Source of the DNA: Actinobacteria bacterium ATB1
Lineage (GTDB): Bacteria > Actinomycetota > Acidimicrobiia > UBA2766
Direction of reading: 5' to 3'
DNA length: 12,102 nt
NCBI GenBank assembly: GCA_021404985.1
Contig: QWHP01000038.1
Span: 1 to 12,102 of the forward strand
Below are positions 1 through 7,666 of this stretch, in pieces (position 1 is the first letter of the stretch; each line of letters starts with the position of its first letter). The notes below the pieces were generated by a model. That model ran no database searches, was not told the origin of the DNA, and saw only the letters and a program-made list of their open reading frames with translations. The translations under genes were made by a program, and so were the position numbers.

Positions 1-146
1 ACCATGGCGCGCCGATTCCACCCCCAGAAACAAATCCACGCGCCAAGACCCCACACGCCGCCCACGCAACCGGCGAGGCGAATTGCATCTCGACCCTCGA
101 CGCGGGGAGACTCGGACCAGCGACTCGCGGACTGAGGAGACAAGGG

Positions 147-1748
147 ATGGGATTGGGCCGCCGGGACGTCCTGCGCGCGGGAGCCATCATGGGCGGAGCC
201 GCCGCATCCGCGCGCCTGCTCGGAATGCAGAGCGCACAGGCCGCCGACATCGACCCGTCCGAGTGTCCGATCGAGAACATCGTCGTCCTCATGATGGAGA
301 ACAGGTCCTTCGACCACATGCTCGGCCGGCTTCCGGGTGTCGAGGGTCTCAGGCGGGAGATGCACAATCTCGACGGAGAGGGAAATCCCGTCTACGTGCA
401 TGCAGCCAAGGAGATGATGATCACGATCGGTGATCCACACCACGGCAGGGACTCGTCCACGGACCAGTTCGCCGGGGGATCCAACGGGGGCTTCGTGCGG
501 GACTCCGGCTCGCAGACGATGACCTACATGAGCAGCCGCGAGATCCCCTGGATCTACGCCGCAGCGAGCGAGTACGTCACGTTCGACCACTGGCATTGCG
601 GGATCCTGGGACCGACGTGGCCGAATCGCTCCTACTTGCACGCCGGAACGTCCGGAGGCAGGACGTCGAACGAGTTCCCGGAGGGATCGCTCGGCCTACC
701 CGAACGTACCGTGTGGCATCAGCTCTCCGGGGCAGGAGTGGATTGGGGGATCTACTTCACCGACGTCCCCTTCACGGCTCTTTACCTCGATGTGGCCCTG
801 AGGTGGTCGAGCCGGTTCAAGCCCATGCAGAAGTTCTACGCCGACGCGGCAGCAGGGCGTCTGCCGCCCGTCGTCCAGCTCGAGCCCGGCTACATCGTCG
901 GGACCGACGATCACCCCCCGGCCAACGCCCAGGCGGGCCAGCGCCTCATGCACGACGTGGTGCGCGCGCTGCAGAACAGCCCGCAGTGGCCGAAGACGGC
1001 CCTCGTCATCACCTACGACGAGCATGGAGGCTTCTTCGACCACGTCGTCCCACCCACCATGCCCGACGACCACGCTGAGCTCGGAACCCCGATCGGCTTC
1101 CGGGTCCCGACGCTCCTCATCTCACCCTGGGCGCGTCGGGGCTTCGTGGGGTCGCAGGTCCACGACCACACCTCCGCCCTGCGCTTCATCCAGTGGCGCT
1201 TCGGTCTTCCGCCGCTCACCACCCGGAACGCCGCGGCGAGCAACATCCTCTACGCATTCGACTTCAGCAGCATGCGGACAGATCTGCCCGGATTCCCCGT
1301 CCCGGACGTCGACCATTCCCTGATCGCCCTCTCCAACTTCAACCGGATCGTCGGGCCGGCGGACCCGATCCACCTGCCGGGCGGCGAATCCCCCGAACCG
1401 GAGAACCTCTGGGGTCCCTCGCCCGGTATCGGGGTCCCCGACCGCTCGACAGGACACGCCGACGAGGAGATACCCCCTCCGCCGGACATGCTCGCCGCAC
1501 CCGGCGGGATCGATCTTGGATCCCTGGGCGGTGAACGCGTGACAGGCGGACAGCCCGAGATGGAAGATGCTCTCGACAGCGGCGTGATACCCGATGTGCT
1601 CGACCTACGGCCCCGACCCGGTGTCCGTCCTGAGTCACCGTTCCTGGATCCCGAGCAGGCAGCGGCTCCACCGGCGTGGAACGTCCCGACCAGGACTGCC
1701 CGGCACCTCCCACGGTCTCGTCCCACCAAGGGACCCGAGAGATTCTGA
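147..1748 (+). CDS. Tat-exported phospholipase C / phosphoesterase-family protein
   Basis: 533 aa. Predicted secreted hydrolase of the phosphoesterase family (PF04185: bacterial phospholipases C and acid phosphatases), which cleaves phosphodiester or phosphomonoester bonds of phospholipids outside the membrane. The N-terminus is a Tat signal: G-R5-R6-D-V-L, a hydrophobic stretch, and an AQA cleavage site near residues 30-32. Family motifs follow: ENRSFDH at 51-57, the PTWPNRSY segment near 156-163, YDEHGGFFDH at 290-299 and HDHTSALRF at 339-347; E51, N52, D291, E292 and H341 are probable metal or catalytic ligands. The catalytic domain spans roughly 44-375. The last ~130 residues are rich in Pro, Gly and acidic residues, look disordered, and do not resemble the C-terminal domains of Pseudomonas PlcH/PlcN. 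A GAGGAG Shine-Dalgarno about 6 nt before the ATG supports the start. Substrate cannot be read from sequence; the family call is firm. Confidence 0.93.
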   Translation: MGLGRRDVLRAGAIMGGAAASARLLGMQSAQAADIDPSECPIENIVVLMMENRSFDHMLGRLPGVEGLRREMHNLDGEGNPVYVHAAKEMMITIGDPHHGRDSSTDQFAGGSNGGFVRDSGSQTMTYMSSREIPWIYAAASEYVTFDHWHCGILGPTWPNRSYLHAGTSGGRTSNEFPEGSLGLPERTVWHQLSGAGVDWGIYFTDVPFTALYLDVALRWSSRFKPMQKFYADAAAGRLPPVVQLEPGYIVGTDDHPPANAQAGQRLMHDVVRALQNSPQWPKTALVITYDEHGGFFDHVVPPTMPDDHAELGTPIGFRVPTLLISPWARRGFVGSQVHDHTSALRFIQWRFGLPPLTTRNAAASNILYAFDFSSMRTDLPGFPVPDVDHSLIALSNFNRIVGPADPIHLPGGESPEPENLWGPSPGIGVPDRSTGHADEEIPPPPDMLAAPGGIDLGSLGGERVTGGQPEMEDALDSGVIPDVLDLRPRPGVRPESPFLDPEQAAAPPAWNVPTRTARHLPRSRPTKGPERF

Positions 1749-1841
1749 CCCAGAACACCGTCCGGGATTCCCTCGCTCTCCCGACGGGCTTGGCCCCTGC
1801 CGAAGCCCTCGTACGACGCCTGTAGGCTCGCAGGGATCCGA

Positions 1842-2471
1842 ATGGGTGACAGCAACGAAACCCTCGACCAGGCACCGACCGTCGAACAGCCGGCACAGAG
1901 GCGCGCGACGGATCGGCCTCCCAGAGCCTCCCCGGGCGACATCACGTGGACAGGTTCTTCCGCCGAGACCAAGCGTGACGAAACGGACGAGGCTGTCCAC
2001 AAGCACGACACCTCGGCGGACACGTCCGAACGCCGAGGCTTCCGGGAGCGGGCCATGCTCGCCGGAGGGGCGGCGATGGCTGTCCTCGGCCTCGCTGCTG
2101 CCGTCTTCGGCCTCCAGGCTCTGTTTTCCGCGAACAGGCTCGACGCAGAGGCGGCGGACCGTGAGGCGGAGTACGCGAAGGTGGACGCCGAACGGATGGA
2201 CCTCGCCGAGGAGGCATTGACCCAGGTCTTCTCTGTGATAGACGTGACAGACGCCGTCAGCGGCGTGCTCGAGGCCGGCAACGCGTACCGGCAAGCGGCC
2301 GACCGCGTCATCGAAGTGACGAACCAGGCCGTCTCGCTCGAGGACGAGGGGAAGGCCACTGAGGCTCAGGCACTGATGGCCGACGAGGGGGCGAAGGCCT
2401 TCGCCGCGGCAGCCGAGGCGAAACAGCGCTTCCAGGAGTCGCTGACTCGACTGCAGGAGCTGGTGGCGTGA
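1842..2471 (+). CDS. single-pass membrane protein with extracytoplasmic helical domain (hypothetical)
   Basis: 209 aa; family not recognised. Residues 1-65 are polar, charged and low in hydrophobics (probably disordered and cytoplasmic). One membrane helix lies at about 71-95, preceded by positive residues (ERRGFRER), so the C-terminal part should face outside. Residues 97-209 are almost all helix-forming, rich in Ala, Glu, Gln and Lys with few Pro or Gly, and look like a coiled coil or helical bundle. It starts 93 nt after the phosphoesterase gene. A TAGGCT hexamer at 1823-1828 could be a -10 element (weak), and AGGGA lies before the ATG. Its stop overlaps the GTG start of the next gene by 4 bp, so the two are probably translated together. 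That neighbour has the same architecture, which suggests paired envelope proteins; any function beyond that is unknown. Confidence 0.8.
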   Translation: MGDSNETLDQAPTVEQPAQRRATDRPPRASPGDITWTGSSAETKRDETDEAVHKHDTSADTSERRGFRERAMLAGGAAMAVLGLAAAVFGLQALFSANRLDAEAADREAEYAKVDAERMDLAEEALTQVFSVIDVTDAVSGVLEAGNAYRQAADRVIEVTNQAVSLEDEGKATEAQALMADEGAKAFAAAAEAKQRFQESLTRLQELVA

Positions 2472-3118
2472 GCAAGCACGCTGCCACAGGAAAGGCCGGC
2501 GGGACCGGCGTGCGAAGTGTCTACGAGTCGGCTTGGGCCGCCAAATCCCTCGATCCGCGGCCGCAGACTCGCGAGGCATACGACGAGGGGCAGACAGCCG
2601 GACCCGGACGCGGGCAGCATGACACCGAGCCTGGCCGGCTCCGGCGCCTTTGGTCGGGGCACGCGCCCGAGATCGTCCTGGGAATCGGCGTCTTCCTGCT
2701 GGTATTCGGGTTGCTCCTCGCCTTCCTCGGCATCCGGGCGGAGTCCGAGGACCAGGTCACGCCAGGAGAGCTCGCGAGAGCGGCCGCCGCCCGCGAGGAC
2801 GAGGCGGACACCGTGGCACGCGGACGCGAGACCGTCGACACCTACCTCCTCGCCGTCGAAGCCCTCGTCGTCAACATCGCAGAGCTCGAAGCCCTCAGCG
2901 CCGAGGAGCTAGCCAAGAGCGAGGAGATCGCTGCCGCCTTCGGAGCCGACCTGCAGACGTTCAACCGGCTCGTCAACGAGCGGAACGCGATCCTCGCCCG
3001 CATCAACATCGAGGCGGAAGAAGTGCAGCAATCCGCCGCGGCTGTGGACGAGGCGTTCACCGAGATCCAACGACTGGGCGAGGTCGCGGGGCGCGCCCGA
3101 GAGAGCGGGGGCAACTGA
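2468..3118 (+). CDS. single-pass membrane protein, architectural partner of the preceding gene (hypothetical)
   Basis: 216 aa from a GTG that overlaps the previous stop as GTGA. The N-terminal ~65 residues are polar, Gly/Arg/Gln-rich and probably cytoplasmic. A single hydrophobic helix at about 68-89 is preceded by R-L-R-R-L-W. Residues 92-210 are Ala/Glu-rich and strongly helical with heptad-like hydrophobic spacing (for example TYLLAVEALVVNIAELEAL near 125-143). The order and sizes of parts match the preceding protein, though I see no obvious residue-level identity; they may be diverged paralogues or heteromeric partners. Its stop lies 6 bp from the convergent stop of the ROK kinase gene, so the two-gene unit ends here. 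I do not recognise the family and assign no function. Confidence 0.8.
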   Translation: MSKHAATGKAGGTGVRSVYESAWAAKSLDPRPQTREAYDEGQTAGPGRGQHDTEPGRLRRLWSGHAPEIVLGIGVFLLVFGLLLAFLGIRAESEDQVTPGELARAAAAREDEADTVARGRETVDTYLLAVEALVVNIAELEALSAEELAKSEEIAAAFGADLQTFNRLVNERNAILARINIEAEEVQQSAAAVDEAFTEIQRLGEVAGRARESGGN

Positions 3119-3124
3119 GACGCG

Positions 3125-4144
3125 TCACAGACCTTCGGCGAGGAGTGCCGCCCCAAGAGCGCCTGCAAGATCCCCCAATCGGGCACCGACGACGTCGGGC
3201 GCGTCGTCCGGCGCGATCAGGTGCGAACGCATGACCGAGGCGACGCGCGCGATCATCTCGTCACCGAAGCGGTCGGCAACCCCGCCTCCGATCACGACCC
3301 TGTCGAGGTCCAGAGCGTTCACCAGAGAGGCGGCACCGACACCGACCGCGAACTCGGCCTCCCCGACGAGCTTCACCGTGACCGAGTCGCCCTTCTCGTA
3401 GGCCCGGTGGAAGACACCGCTGGTTGCCCTGTCCCGGCCTCGCGCCTTCATGATCCGGAGGAGTGAGGTGTTCCGGCCCCGCTTCGCCCACCGCTCGGCA
3501 GTGGATTGCATCGACGCCCGACCGGCATAGGCCTCGACCGAACCGCGGACACCTGCGGGGGGCCGCCGGCCCCGGAACCGAACGACCATGTGCCCGATTT
3601 CGCCTGCAAGCCCATGAGGGCCCCGTCGGAGGCTCCCGTCGAGGATTAGCCCACCCCCGATCCCGGTACCCATCCAGATCCCCACCAGGTCTCGGGACCC
3701 CTTGCCCGCACCGAGCCGATGTTCGCCGGCTACGGCCACGTTGACGTCGTTTTCGAGGGCGACGGGAATCGAGATCCGCTCCTGCACGAGCCGCGCGAAC
3801 GAGACCGACTCGCCGAAAGCGGGGAGGTTGGGCGCTCTGACCACGACTCCACGTCCGTGGTCGACAGGGCCGGCGAATCCGATCGTCACACCTGTGACGT
3901 CGTCCACACCCGCTTCCTTGGCCGCAGCAGCGACCGCGTCCGCGATCTCCCCCGGACCCGCCGACGCCGGCGTCGCAAGCCTGAACGTCCCGGTGACTTC
4001 GTAGCCACTTCCCACCGGTCCTGTGTAGTCACCGCCGTCTGCCAGCTCGCCGAACCGAGCGGGGAGTCGCCTCCCGGTCCCGGACTTCTGGAGGCGGATC
4101 GCTTGGATCTTCGTTCCGCCGAGGTCGATTCCGATCGTTGCCAC
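3125..4144 (-). CDS. ROK-family sugar kinase, glucokinase-like, lacking the zinc cysteines
   Basis: 339 aa. ROK-family fold; members phosphorylate glucose, fructose, N-acetylglucosamine or N-acetylmannosamine with ATP, or act as sugar-responsive repressors. No DNA-binding domain precedes the kinase domain, so a cytoplasmic kinase is favoured. Visible motifs: phosphate-1 IGIDLGGTK at 4-12, ENDVN at 131-135 with catalytic Asp133, MGTGIGGG at 158-165 and GEIGH at 181-185. The family's usual C-x-C-G-x-x-G-C zinc motif is here P-P-A-G-V-R-G-S at 195-202: His185 and Glu204 remain but all three Cys are gone. Residues ~25-55 hold a Gly-rich insertion of about 25 residues in the first beta-hairpin. 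I chose the GTG at 4144 because GGGAGG lies 5 nt upstream and the protein then begins directly at the first beta-strand; a longer in-frame reading reaches 4318. Substrate unknown. Confidence 0.88.
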   Translation of the reverse strand: MATIGIDLGGTKIQAIRLQKSGTGRRLPARFGELADGGDYTGPVGSGYEVTGTFRLATPASAGPGEIADAVAAAAKEAGVDDVTGVTIGFAGPVDHGRGVVVRAPNLPAFGESVSFARLVQERISIPVALENDVNVAVAGEHRLGAGKGSRDLVGIWMGTGIGGGLILDGSLRRGPHGLAGEIGHMVVRFRGRRPPAGVRGSVEAYAGRASMQSTAERWAKRGRNTSLLRIMKARGRDRATSGVFHRAYEKGDSVTVKLVGEAEFAVGVGAASLVNALDLDRVVIGGGVADRFGDEMIARVASVMRSHLIAPDDAPDVVGARLGDLAGALGAALLAEGL

Positions 4145-4265
4145 TGGGGCCTCCCGGCATCTCCTGTGCGTGTGCGGGTCTCCCGGTTGGAGTTCAGGTC
4201 TTGCGTCGTGCAGGCTAATGCCCGCCGGGGAGCACCGAGACCAGACGACGATCCGGGAGCCGAAG

Positions 4266-5360
4266 TTGCCCTCCATCGACCCAGCCGACGTGATCCGCAA
4301 CCTGACCGGAACCGCCACCAGGGGTGCCGTACGTCTTCTCGCGGCCCTGCCGGCGCCCGTGCAACGGTTCCTGACGACGGGAAGGAAGACGCACGTCGAC
4401 GGCCTCGACCTCGAACCCGAGGTGGGCCTCAGCCTCCGCCTCCTCGACTTCTTCGGGGACTCGTTCGAGTCGCATCCTCCCGAGGAGGCGCGCAGGATCG
4501 TACGTGAAGAGGCACTGACCTTCGCGGGACGGCCGCTGCCCGGTGTCGTCGTCGAAGAGGTCGAGATCCCAGGCCCTGGGGGAAAGATCCTCGCTCGCCT
4601 CTACAAGCCAGCCAAATTTTCGGCACCTTCCCCCCTCGTCGTCTACTACCACGGTGGCGGGTGGGTGGTGTGCGACCTCGACACACACGACGCCTTCTGC
4701 CGTTTCCTTACCGGGGAAACTCGCTTCGCCGTCCTCTCGGTCGCCTACAGGCTCGCTCCGGAGAACCCGTTCCCAGCCGCTCTCGACGACGCGGCCGCAG
4801 CGTTCCGTTGGGCCGTCGACGAAGCCGAGGCGATCGGTGTGGACCCGGCCAGGATCGCCGTGGCCGGAGACAGCGCAGGCGGGAACCTCGCCGCCACGGT
4901 CGCCCAGCAGACAACCGCGGCCGGTGGCCCGAGTCCCGCCTACCAGGTCTTGATCTATCCGGTGACCGACCTCTCGACGAAGACACGTTCGTACGAGCTC
5001 TTCGCCGACGGATACTTCCTCACCGAAGCCCAGATGGACTGGTACCGCGCCCACTACATCGGCGATGCCGACGGTACGGACCCTCGCTGCTCCCCCCTCC
5101 TCGCCGACGATCTGACCGGCCTTCCCCCCGCCTACGTGACAACTGCCGGATTCGACGTCCTCCGGGACGAGGGGGAGGCATACGCGGCACGGCTCGAGGC
5201 GGCCGGGGTCCCCACGACCCTGCGACGTCACGACGGCTTGGTACACGGCTGGATCAACGCGGTCTCCATCGGACGAAGTCCGCGGCGTGCCGGCGATGAG
5301 CTCGTGGAGGCAATCCGTGATGCCCTGGACCGACCGGCGCGAGCCGAGTCAGCGTCCTGA
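4266..5360 (+). CDS. alpha/beta-hydrolase, HSL-type (family IV) carboxylesterase
   Basis: 364 aa from the proposed TTG start. Hormone-sensitive-lipase-type esterase hydrolysing short to medium acyl esters, probably cytoplasmic since no signal peptide is seen. Oxyanion motif HGGGW at 129-133, nucleophile elbow GDSAGG at 201-206 (Ser203), acid Asp297 in GFDVLRDEG and His327 in LVHGW make a complete triad. YRLAPENPFPAAL near 161-172 is typical of the family. Start choice: the TTG is preceded by GGGAG with about 7 nt spacing, and L-P-S-I-D-P resembles common N-termini of this family. In-frame ATGs at 4218 and 4170 have no convincing Shine-Dalgarno, and 4170 would crowd the divergent kinase promoter; 4218 remains possible. 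The 3' end overlaps the convergent LLM oxidoreductase gene by 12 bp. Physiological substrate unknown. Confidence 0.9.
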   Translation: MPSIDPADVIRNLTGTATRGAVRLLAALPAPVQRFLTTGRKTHVDGLDLEPEVGLSLRLLDFFGDSFESHPPEEARRIVREEALTFAGRPLPGVVVEEVEIPGPGGKILARLYKPAKFSAPSPLVVYYHGGGWVVCDLDTHDAFCRFLTGETRFAVLSVAYRLAPENPFPAALDDAAAAFRWAVDEAEAIGVDPARIAVAGDSAGGNLAATVAQQTTAAGGPSPAYQVLIYPVTDLSTKTRSYELFADGYFLTEAQMDWYRAHYIGDADGTDPRCSPLLADDLTGLPPAYVTTAGFDVLRDEGEAYAARLEAAGVPTTLRRHDGLVHGWINAVSIGRSPRRAGDELVEAIRDALDRPARAESAS

Positions 5361-6299
5361 CAGCGGCTTCACCACAGCCTCTGCGAACTGCTCGGCGATA
5401 CCGATGTCCTCGGTCGAGATCACGACGTAGCTGATCCCGAGCTGCTCGCGGCGGGCAACGAGTTGATCCTGGATCTCGTCCCCGGTGCCGACGAGGAAAA
5501 GCGGACAACCGGCGACCTCTTCCTCGGTCATGCCCAGCCCCTGCCCGATGCCCTCCCTGATCGTGGCCCCCTGGTCGGTTATCGCCACCATGAACGAGAG
5601 CGAGCTGAGCTCGATCTCGTCCGGGTCGCGTCCCGCCGCCTCTGCGGCCTCCCGTATCCAGGAGAGCTTCTCTAGGACTCGCTCCGGCGTGAGGTCGGCC
5701 GGCGTGTCCGGCTCGACCCGCCCCGTGGGAAGAGCCGGATTCACCCCTACGATGTCGGCCCAGCGCGCAGCCACCGAGAGGAGCCTGCGCCCACCGCCGC
5801 CGACGATGGTCTTCGGCCGGGATCCGTCCGAAGACCCGGCAGCGCGCGCGATGTTCTCGACCCGGTAGTGATCCCCTACGAAGGTCGTTCGGTCCTGCGT
5901 CCACATCGAGTGGATGATCTCGAGCGCCTCGCCGAGGCGATCGATGCGGATGCCAGGGGCGTCATAGGCGATGCCCGCCTCGTCGTAATCGGTTTGCATC
6001 CACCCGGCACCGAGGCCGAACTCGTGCCGCCCGCCGGACAGCAGATGCAGAGACGCCGCGAGCTTCGCGTAGACGACCGGGTGCCTGTAGTCGACACCGA
6101 AGACGAGGGCGCCCACGTTCAGTCTCTCCGTGACCGAGGCTGCGGCCGTCATGGCCACGACGGGGTCCAGTTGCGGTGTGAAGTGGTCGGGGAAGAACAG
6201 CGTCGAGTAGCCGAGGGACTCGATACGCCTGGCCCGCTCCTCCCACCCCTCCGTCGGGAGCGTTCCCATCTGGACTCCGAAGCGGAATGGGCGTGCCAC
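5349..6299 (-). CDS. LLM-class (luciferase-like) probable F420-dependent oxidoreductase
   Basis: 316 aa, normal length for the family. TIM-barrel luciferase-like monooxygenase / F420-dependent reductase fold. The N-terminus FRFGVQM followed by G-W-E-E-R-A-R-R-I-E-S-L-G-Y and PDHF (37-40), then HPVVYAKLAASLHLLSGGRHEFGLGAGW near 73-100 and G-I-R-I-D-R-L-G-E-A-L-E near 116-127, resemble the actinobacterial MSMEG_2516-type F420 group (TIGR03621, from memory). Such enzymes transfer hydride between F420H2 and small organic substrates; which one cannot be told here. The GTG start follows GGGAGG by about 5 nt. A minus-strand TACGGT at 6343-6338 could be the -10. It is divergent from the thioesterase gene (99 bp apart), so the two could share a control region. 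FMN rather than F420 as cofactor cannot be excluded. Confidence 0.9.
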   Translation of the reverse strand: MARPFRFGVQMGTLPTEGWEERARRIESLGYSTLFFPDHFTPQLDPVVAMTAAASVTERLNVGALVFGVDYRHPVVYAKLAASLHLLSGGRHEFGLGAGWMQTDYDEAGIAYDAPGIRIDRLGEALEIIHSMWTQDRTTFVGDHYRVENIARAAGSSDGSRPKTIVGGGGRRLLSVAARWADIVGVNPALPTGRVEPDTPADLTPERVLEKLSWIREAAEAAGRDPDEIELSSLSFMVAITDQGATIREGIGQGLGMTEEEVAGCPLFLVGTGDEIQDQLVARREQLGISYVVISTEDIGIAEQFAEAVVKPLSGR

Positions 6300-6398
6300 G
6301 TGTCCTCCCGTATTCTCCTGCCGACGATGACCTCGACACCGTACCCGAACGGGTCCGGGAGAAGAGATCCACGGAGAGAGGCGCAAGGAGGCGCAGGG

Positions 6399-6833
6399 AT
6401 GCCCAGGGACATGGACCGCTGGCTTGGGGACGGGGGCATGGCGCTTCTCGGCGAGCTCGGAGTCGACCTCGAAAGATACGGAGTGGACGGGGACGGCCTC
6501 GGTTGGGTCGAGGGCACCTGGGTGCCGGACCCCAAAGCCTGCAACCCGAGCGGACCCGTCCAAGGAGGGGTCTTCGGCGCCGTGGCCGACGCTGCGATGA
6601 CCTTCGCAACGCTTGCATCGCTAGAGAAGGGCGAGAACGGCACTCTCCTCGACATGAACATGACGTTCCTCCGAGGTGCGCGACAGGGTGACGAGCTACG
6701 TGTCCGCGGTGAGGTCCGCAGGCTGGGGCGCACGGTGGCCTTCGCACGGGCGTCGGTGTCCGACACCGAGGGCAGGACGATCGTCGAGGCGACGGGAACG
6801 AACCTGCTCCGCCGTGCTCAGAAGACCGAGTAA
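6399..6833 (+). CDS. PaaI-type hotdog-fold acyl-CoA thioesterase
   Basis: 144 aa, a typical single-hotdog length. Predicted to hydrolyse acyl-CoA or aryl-CoA thioesters in the cytoplasm. The signature segment N-P-S-G-P-V-Q-G-G-V-F-G at 49-60, then A-V-A-D-A-A at 61-66 (Asp64 at the catalytic acid position) and the later strand D-M-N-M-T-F-L-R at 85-92 fit PaaI/DUF4442-like thioesterases. The His of the usual H-G-G is Gln55 here, a variant also found in acyl-CoA thioesterases. The ATG at 6399 has AAGGAGG about 7 nt upstream; a longer in-frame reading to 5868 would run through the oxidoreductase gene and is a shadow. The stop overlaps the convergent dehydrogenase gene by 16 bp. Substrate chain length is not predictable. 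Confidence 0.85.
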   Translation: MPRDMDRWLGDGGMALLGELGVDLERYGVDGDGLGWVEGTWVPDPKACNPSGPVQGGVFGAVADAAMTFATLASLEKGENGTLLDMNMTFLRGARQGDELRVRGEVRRLGRTVAFARASVSDTEGRTIVEATGTNLLRRAQKTE

Positions 6834-7594
6834 CCGCCGTCCAACCTGATGGTCTCCCCCGTCATGAACTCGGACGCCTCCGAGGCGAGGTAGACGGCGA
6901 GCCCCTCGAAGTCCGGGGGACGTCCCCAACGCCGGAGCGGGGTCCTGTGAACGATCGTCTGGTCGAACTTCTCCCAGGCAAGCAGGGGAGCTGTCATCGG
7001 GGTGTCCACCCACCCGGCCAGGATCGAGTTCACACGGATCCCGTCGCGTGCGAGCTCCACCGCGAGGGACCTGACCAGCGCGTCCACGCCACCCTTGGCG
7101 GCGGAGTAGGACGACTGGCGGGGCATCCCGAAGATCGTGCCTATCGACGAGGTCGCGATCAACCTGCCCCCGCCGCCCCTCTCGACCATGTGGCGGGCGA
7201 TCTCCCTGAAGGTGAGGAAGACGGAGGTGAGGTCGAGCCGGACGACGCGGTCCCACTGCTCCAGACTCGTGTGGAGGAGCGGGCTGAGGTCCCCGCCTCC
7301 TGCATTGGCGAAGCAGGAGTCGATCCGCCCGTACCGCTCCAGGGTCTCCCCTGTGGCACGGACGATGTCTCCCTCCAAGGTGACGTCGCACACCACCCCC
7401 GCAGGCTCCCCGCGTCCCTCGCCCCCCAGACGCGACAGCTCCGAGACGATCTCCGCGTTGGCGTCCTCGCGCCGCCCCCAGACAGCGACGCTCGCCCCGG
7501 ACCTGGCGAGACCGCGTGCGATGCCGGCGCCGATACCGCTGTTGCCGCCGGTCACGACGGACACATGACCTCTCAGGTCGAATGGGTTCTCCAC
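6818..7594 (-). CDS. short-chain dehydrogenase/reductase (SDR), classical type
   Basis: 258 aa, a normal classical SDR length. Rossmann-fold NAD(P)-dependent oxidoreductase acting on an alcohol/ketone or 3-oxoacyl-type substrate. Cofactor motif TGGNSGIG at 15-22, NAG at 97-99, and catalytic Ser150-Tyr163-Lys167 (Y-S-A-A-K). A basic R41-R42 after the second beta-strand favours NADP(H). The position usually held by the tetrad Asn (in N-L-x-G) appears to be Asp121 (L-D-L-T-S). The C-terminal segment T-G-E-T-I-R-L-D-G-G-Y is typical. The proposed GTG start has no Shine-Dalgarno; a minus-strand TACTGT hexamer ends 8 nt before it, which would suit a leaderless transcript. It converges on and slightly overlaps the thioesterase gene and is divergent from the YqeY gene. 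Substrate unknown. Confidence 0.9.
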   Translation of the reverse strand: MENPFDLRGHVSVVTGGNSGIGAGIARGLARSGASVAVWGRREDANAEIVSELSRLGGEGRGEPAGVVCDVTLEGDIVRATGETLERYGRIDSCFANAGGGDLSPLLHTSLEQWDRVVRLDLTSVFLTFREIARHMVERGGGGRLIATSSIGTIFGMPRQSSYSAAKGGVDALVRSLAVELARDGIRVNSILAGWVDTPMTAPLLAWEKFDQTIVHRTPLRRWGRPPDFEGLAVYLASEASEFMTGETIRLDGGYSVF

Positions 7595-7608
7595 GCCACA
7601 AGACAGTA
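7595..7608 (-). promoter_or_regulatory. possible -10 of a leaderless promoter for the SDR gene
   Basis: On the minus strand TACTGT (7608 to 7603) ends 8 nt before the GTG at 7594, and no Shine-Dalgarno or convincing -35 is visible. It mirrors the TACGGT of the divergent gene 46 bp away. Weak on its own. Confidence 0.3.
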
Positions 7609-7653
7609 GGAACAGGAGCGGACAAACCGCCAGATCTCTCCGACGGCTGCTGC

Positions 7654-7666
7654 TACGGTTCTCGGC
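7654..7666 (+). promoter_or_regulatory. probable extended -10 of a leaderless promoter for the YqeY-domain gene
   Basis: TGC-TACGGT ends 7 nt before the GTG start. TANNNT at this spacing is the usual actinobacterial leaderless arrangement, and no Shine-Dalgarno is present. No recognisable -35 box is seen. This is inference from a short motif. Confidence 0.45.

Noticed and set aside
4..135. Small ORF of 43 codons at the contig start
   Set aside because: Arg/Pro/Thr-rich composition typical of out-of-frame GC-rich DNA, no visible ribosome-binding site, and it ends just before the phosphoesterase gene. It could be the leader region.
1250..2359. 369-codon minus-strand ORF
   Set aside because: Runs antisense across the end of the phosphoesterase and most of the first membrane protein; Ser/Arg-rich, no motifs.
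3719..4507. 262-codon plus-strand ORF
   Set aside because: Antisense to the ROK kinase and out of frame with the esterase; Arg/Pro-rich, no domain.
4215..5246. 343-codon minus-strand ORF
   Set aside because: Complete antisense shadow of the esterase gene, which has an intact catalytic triad.
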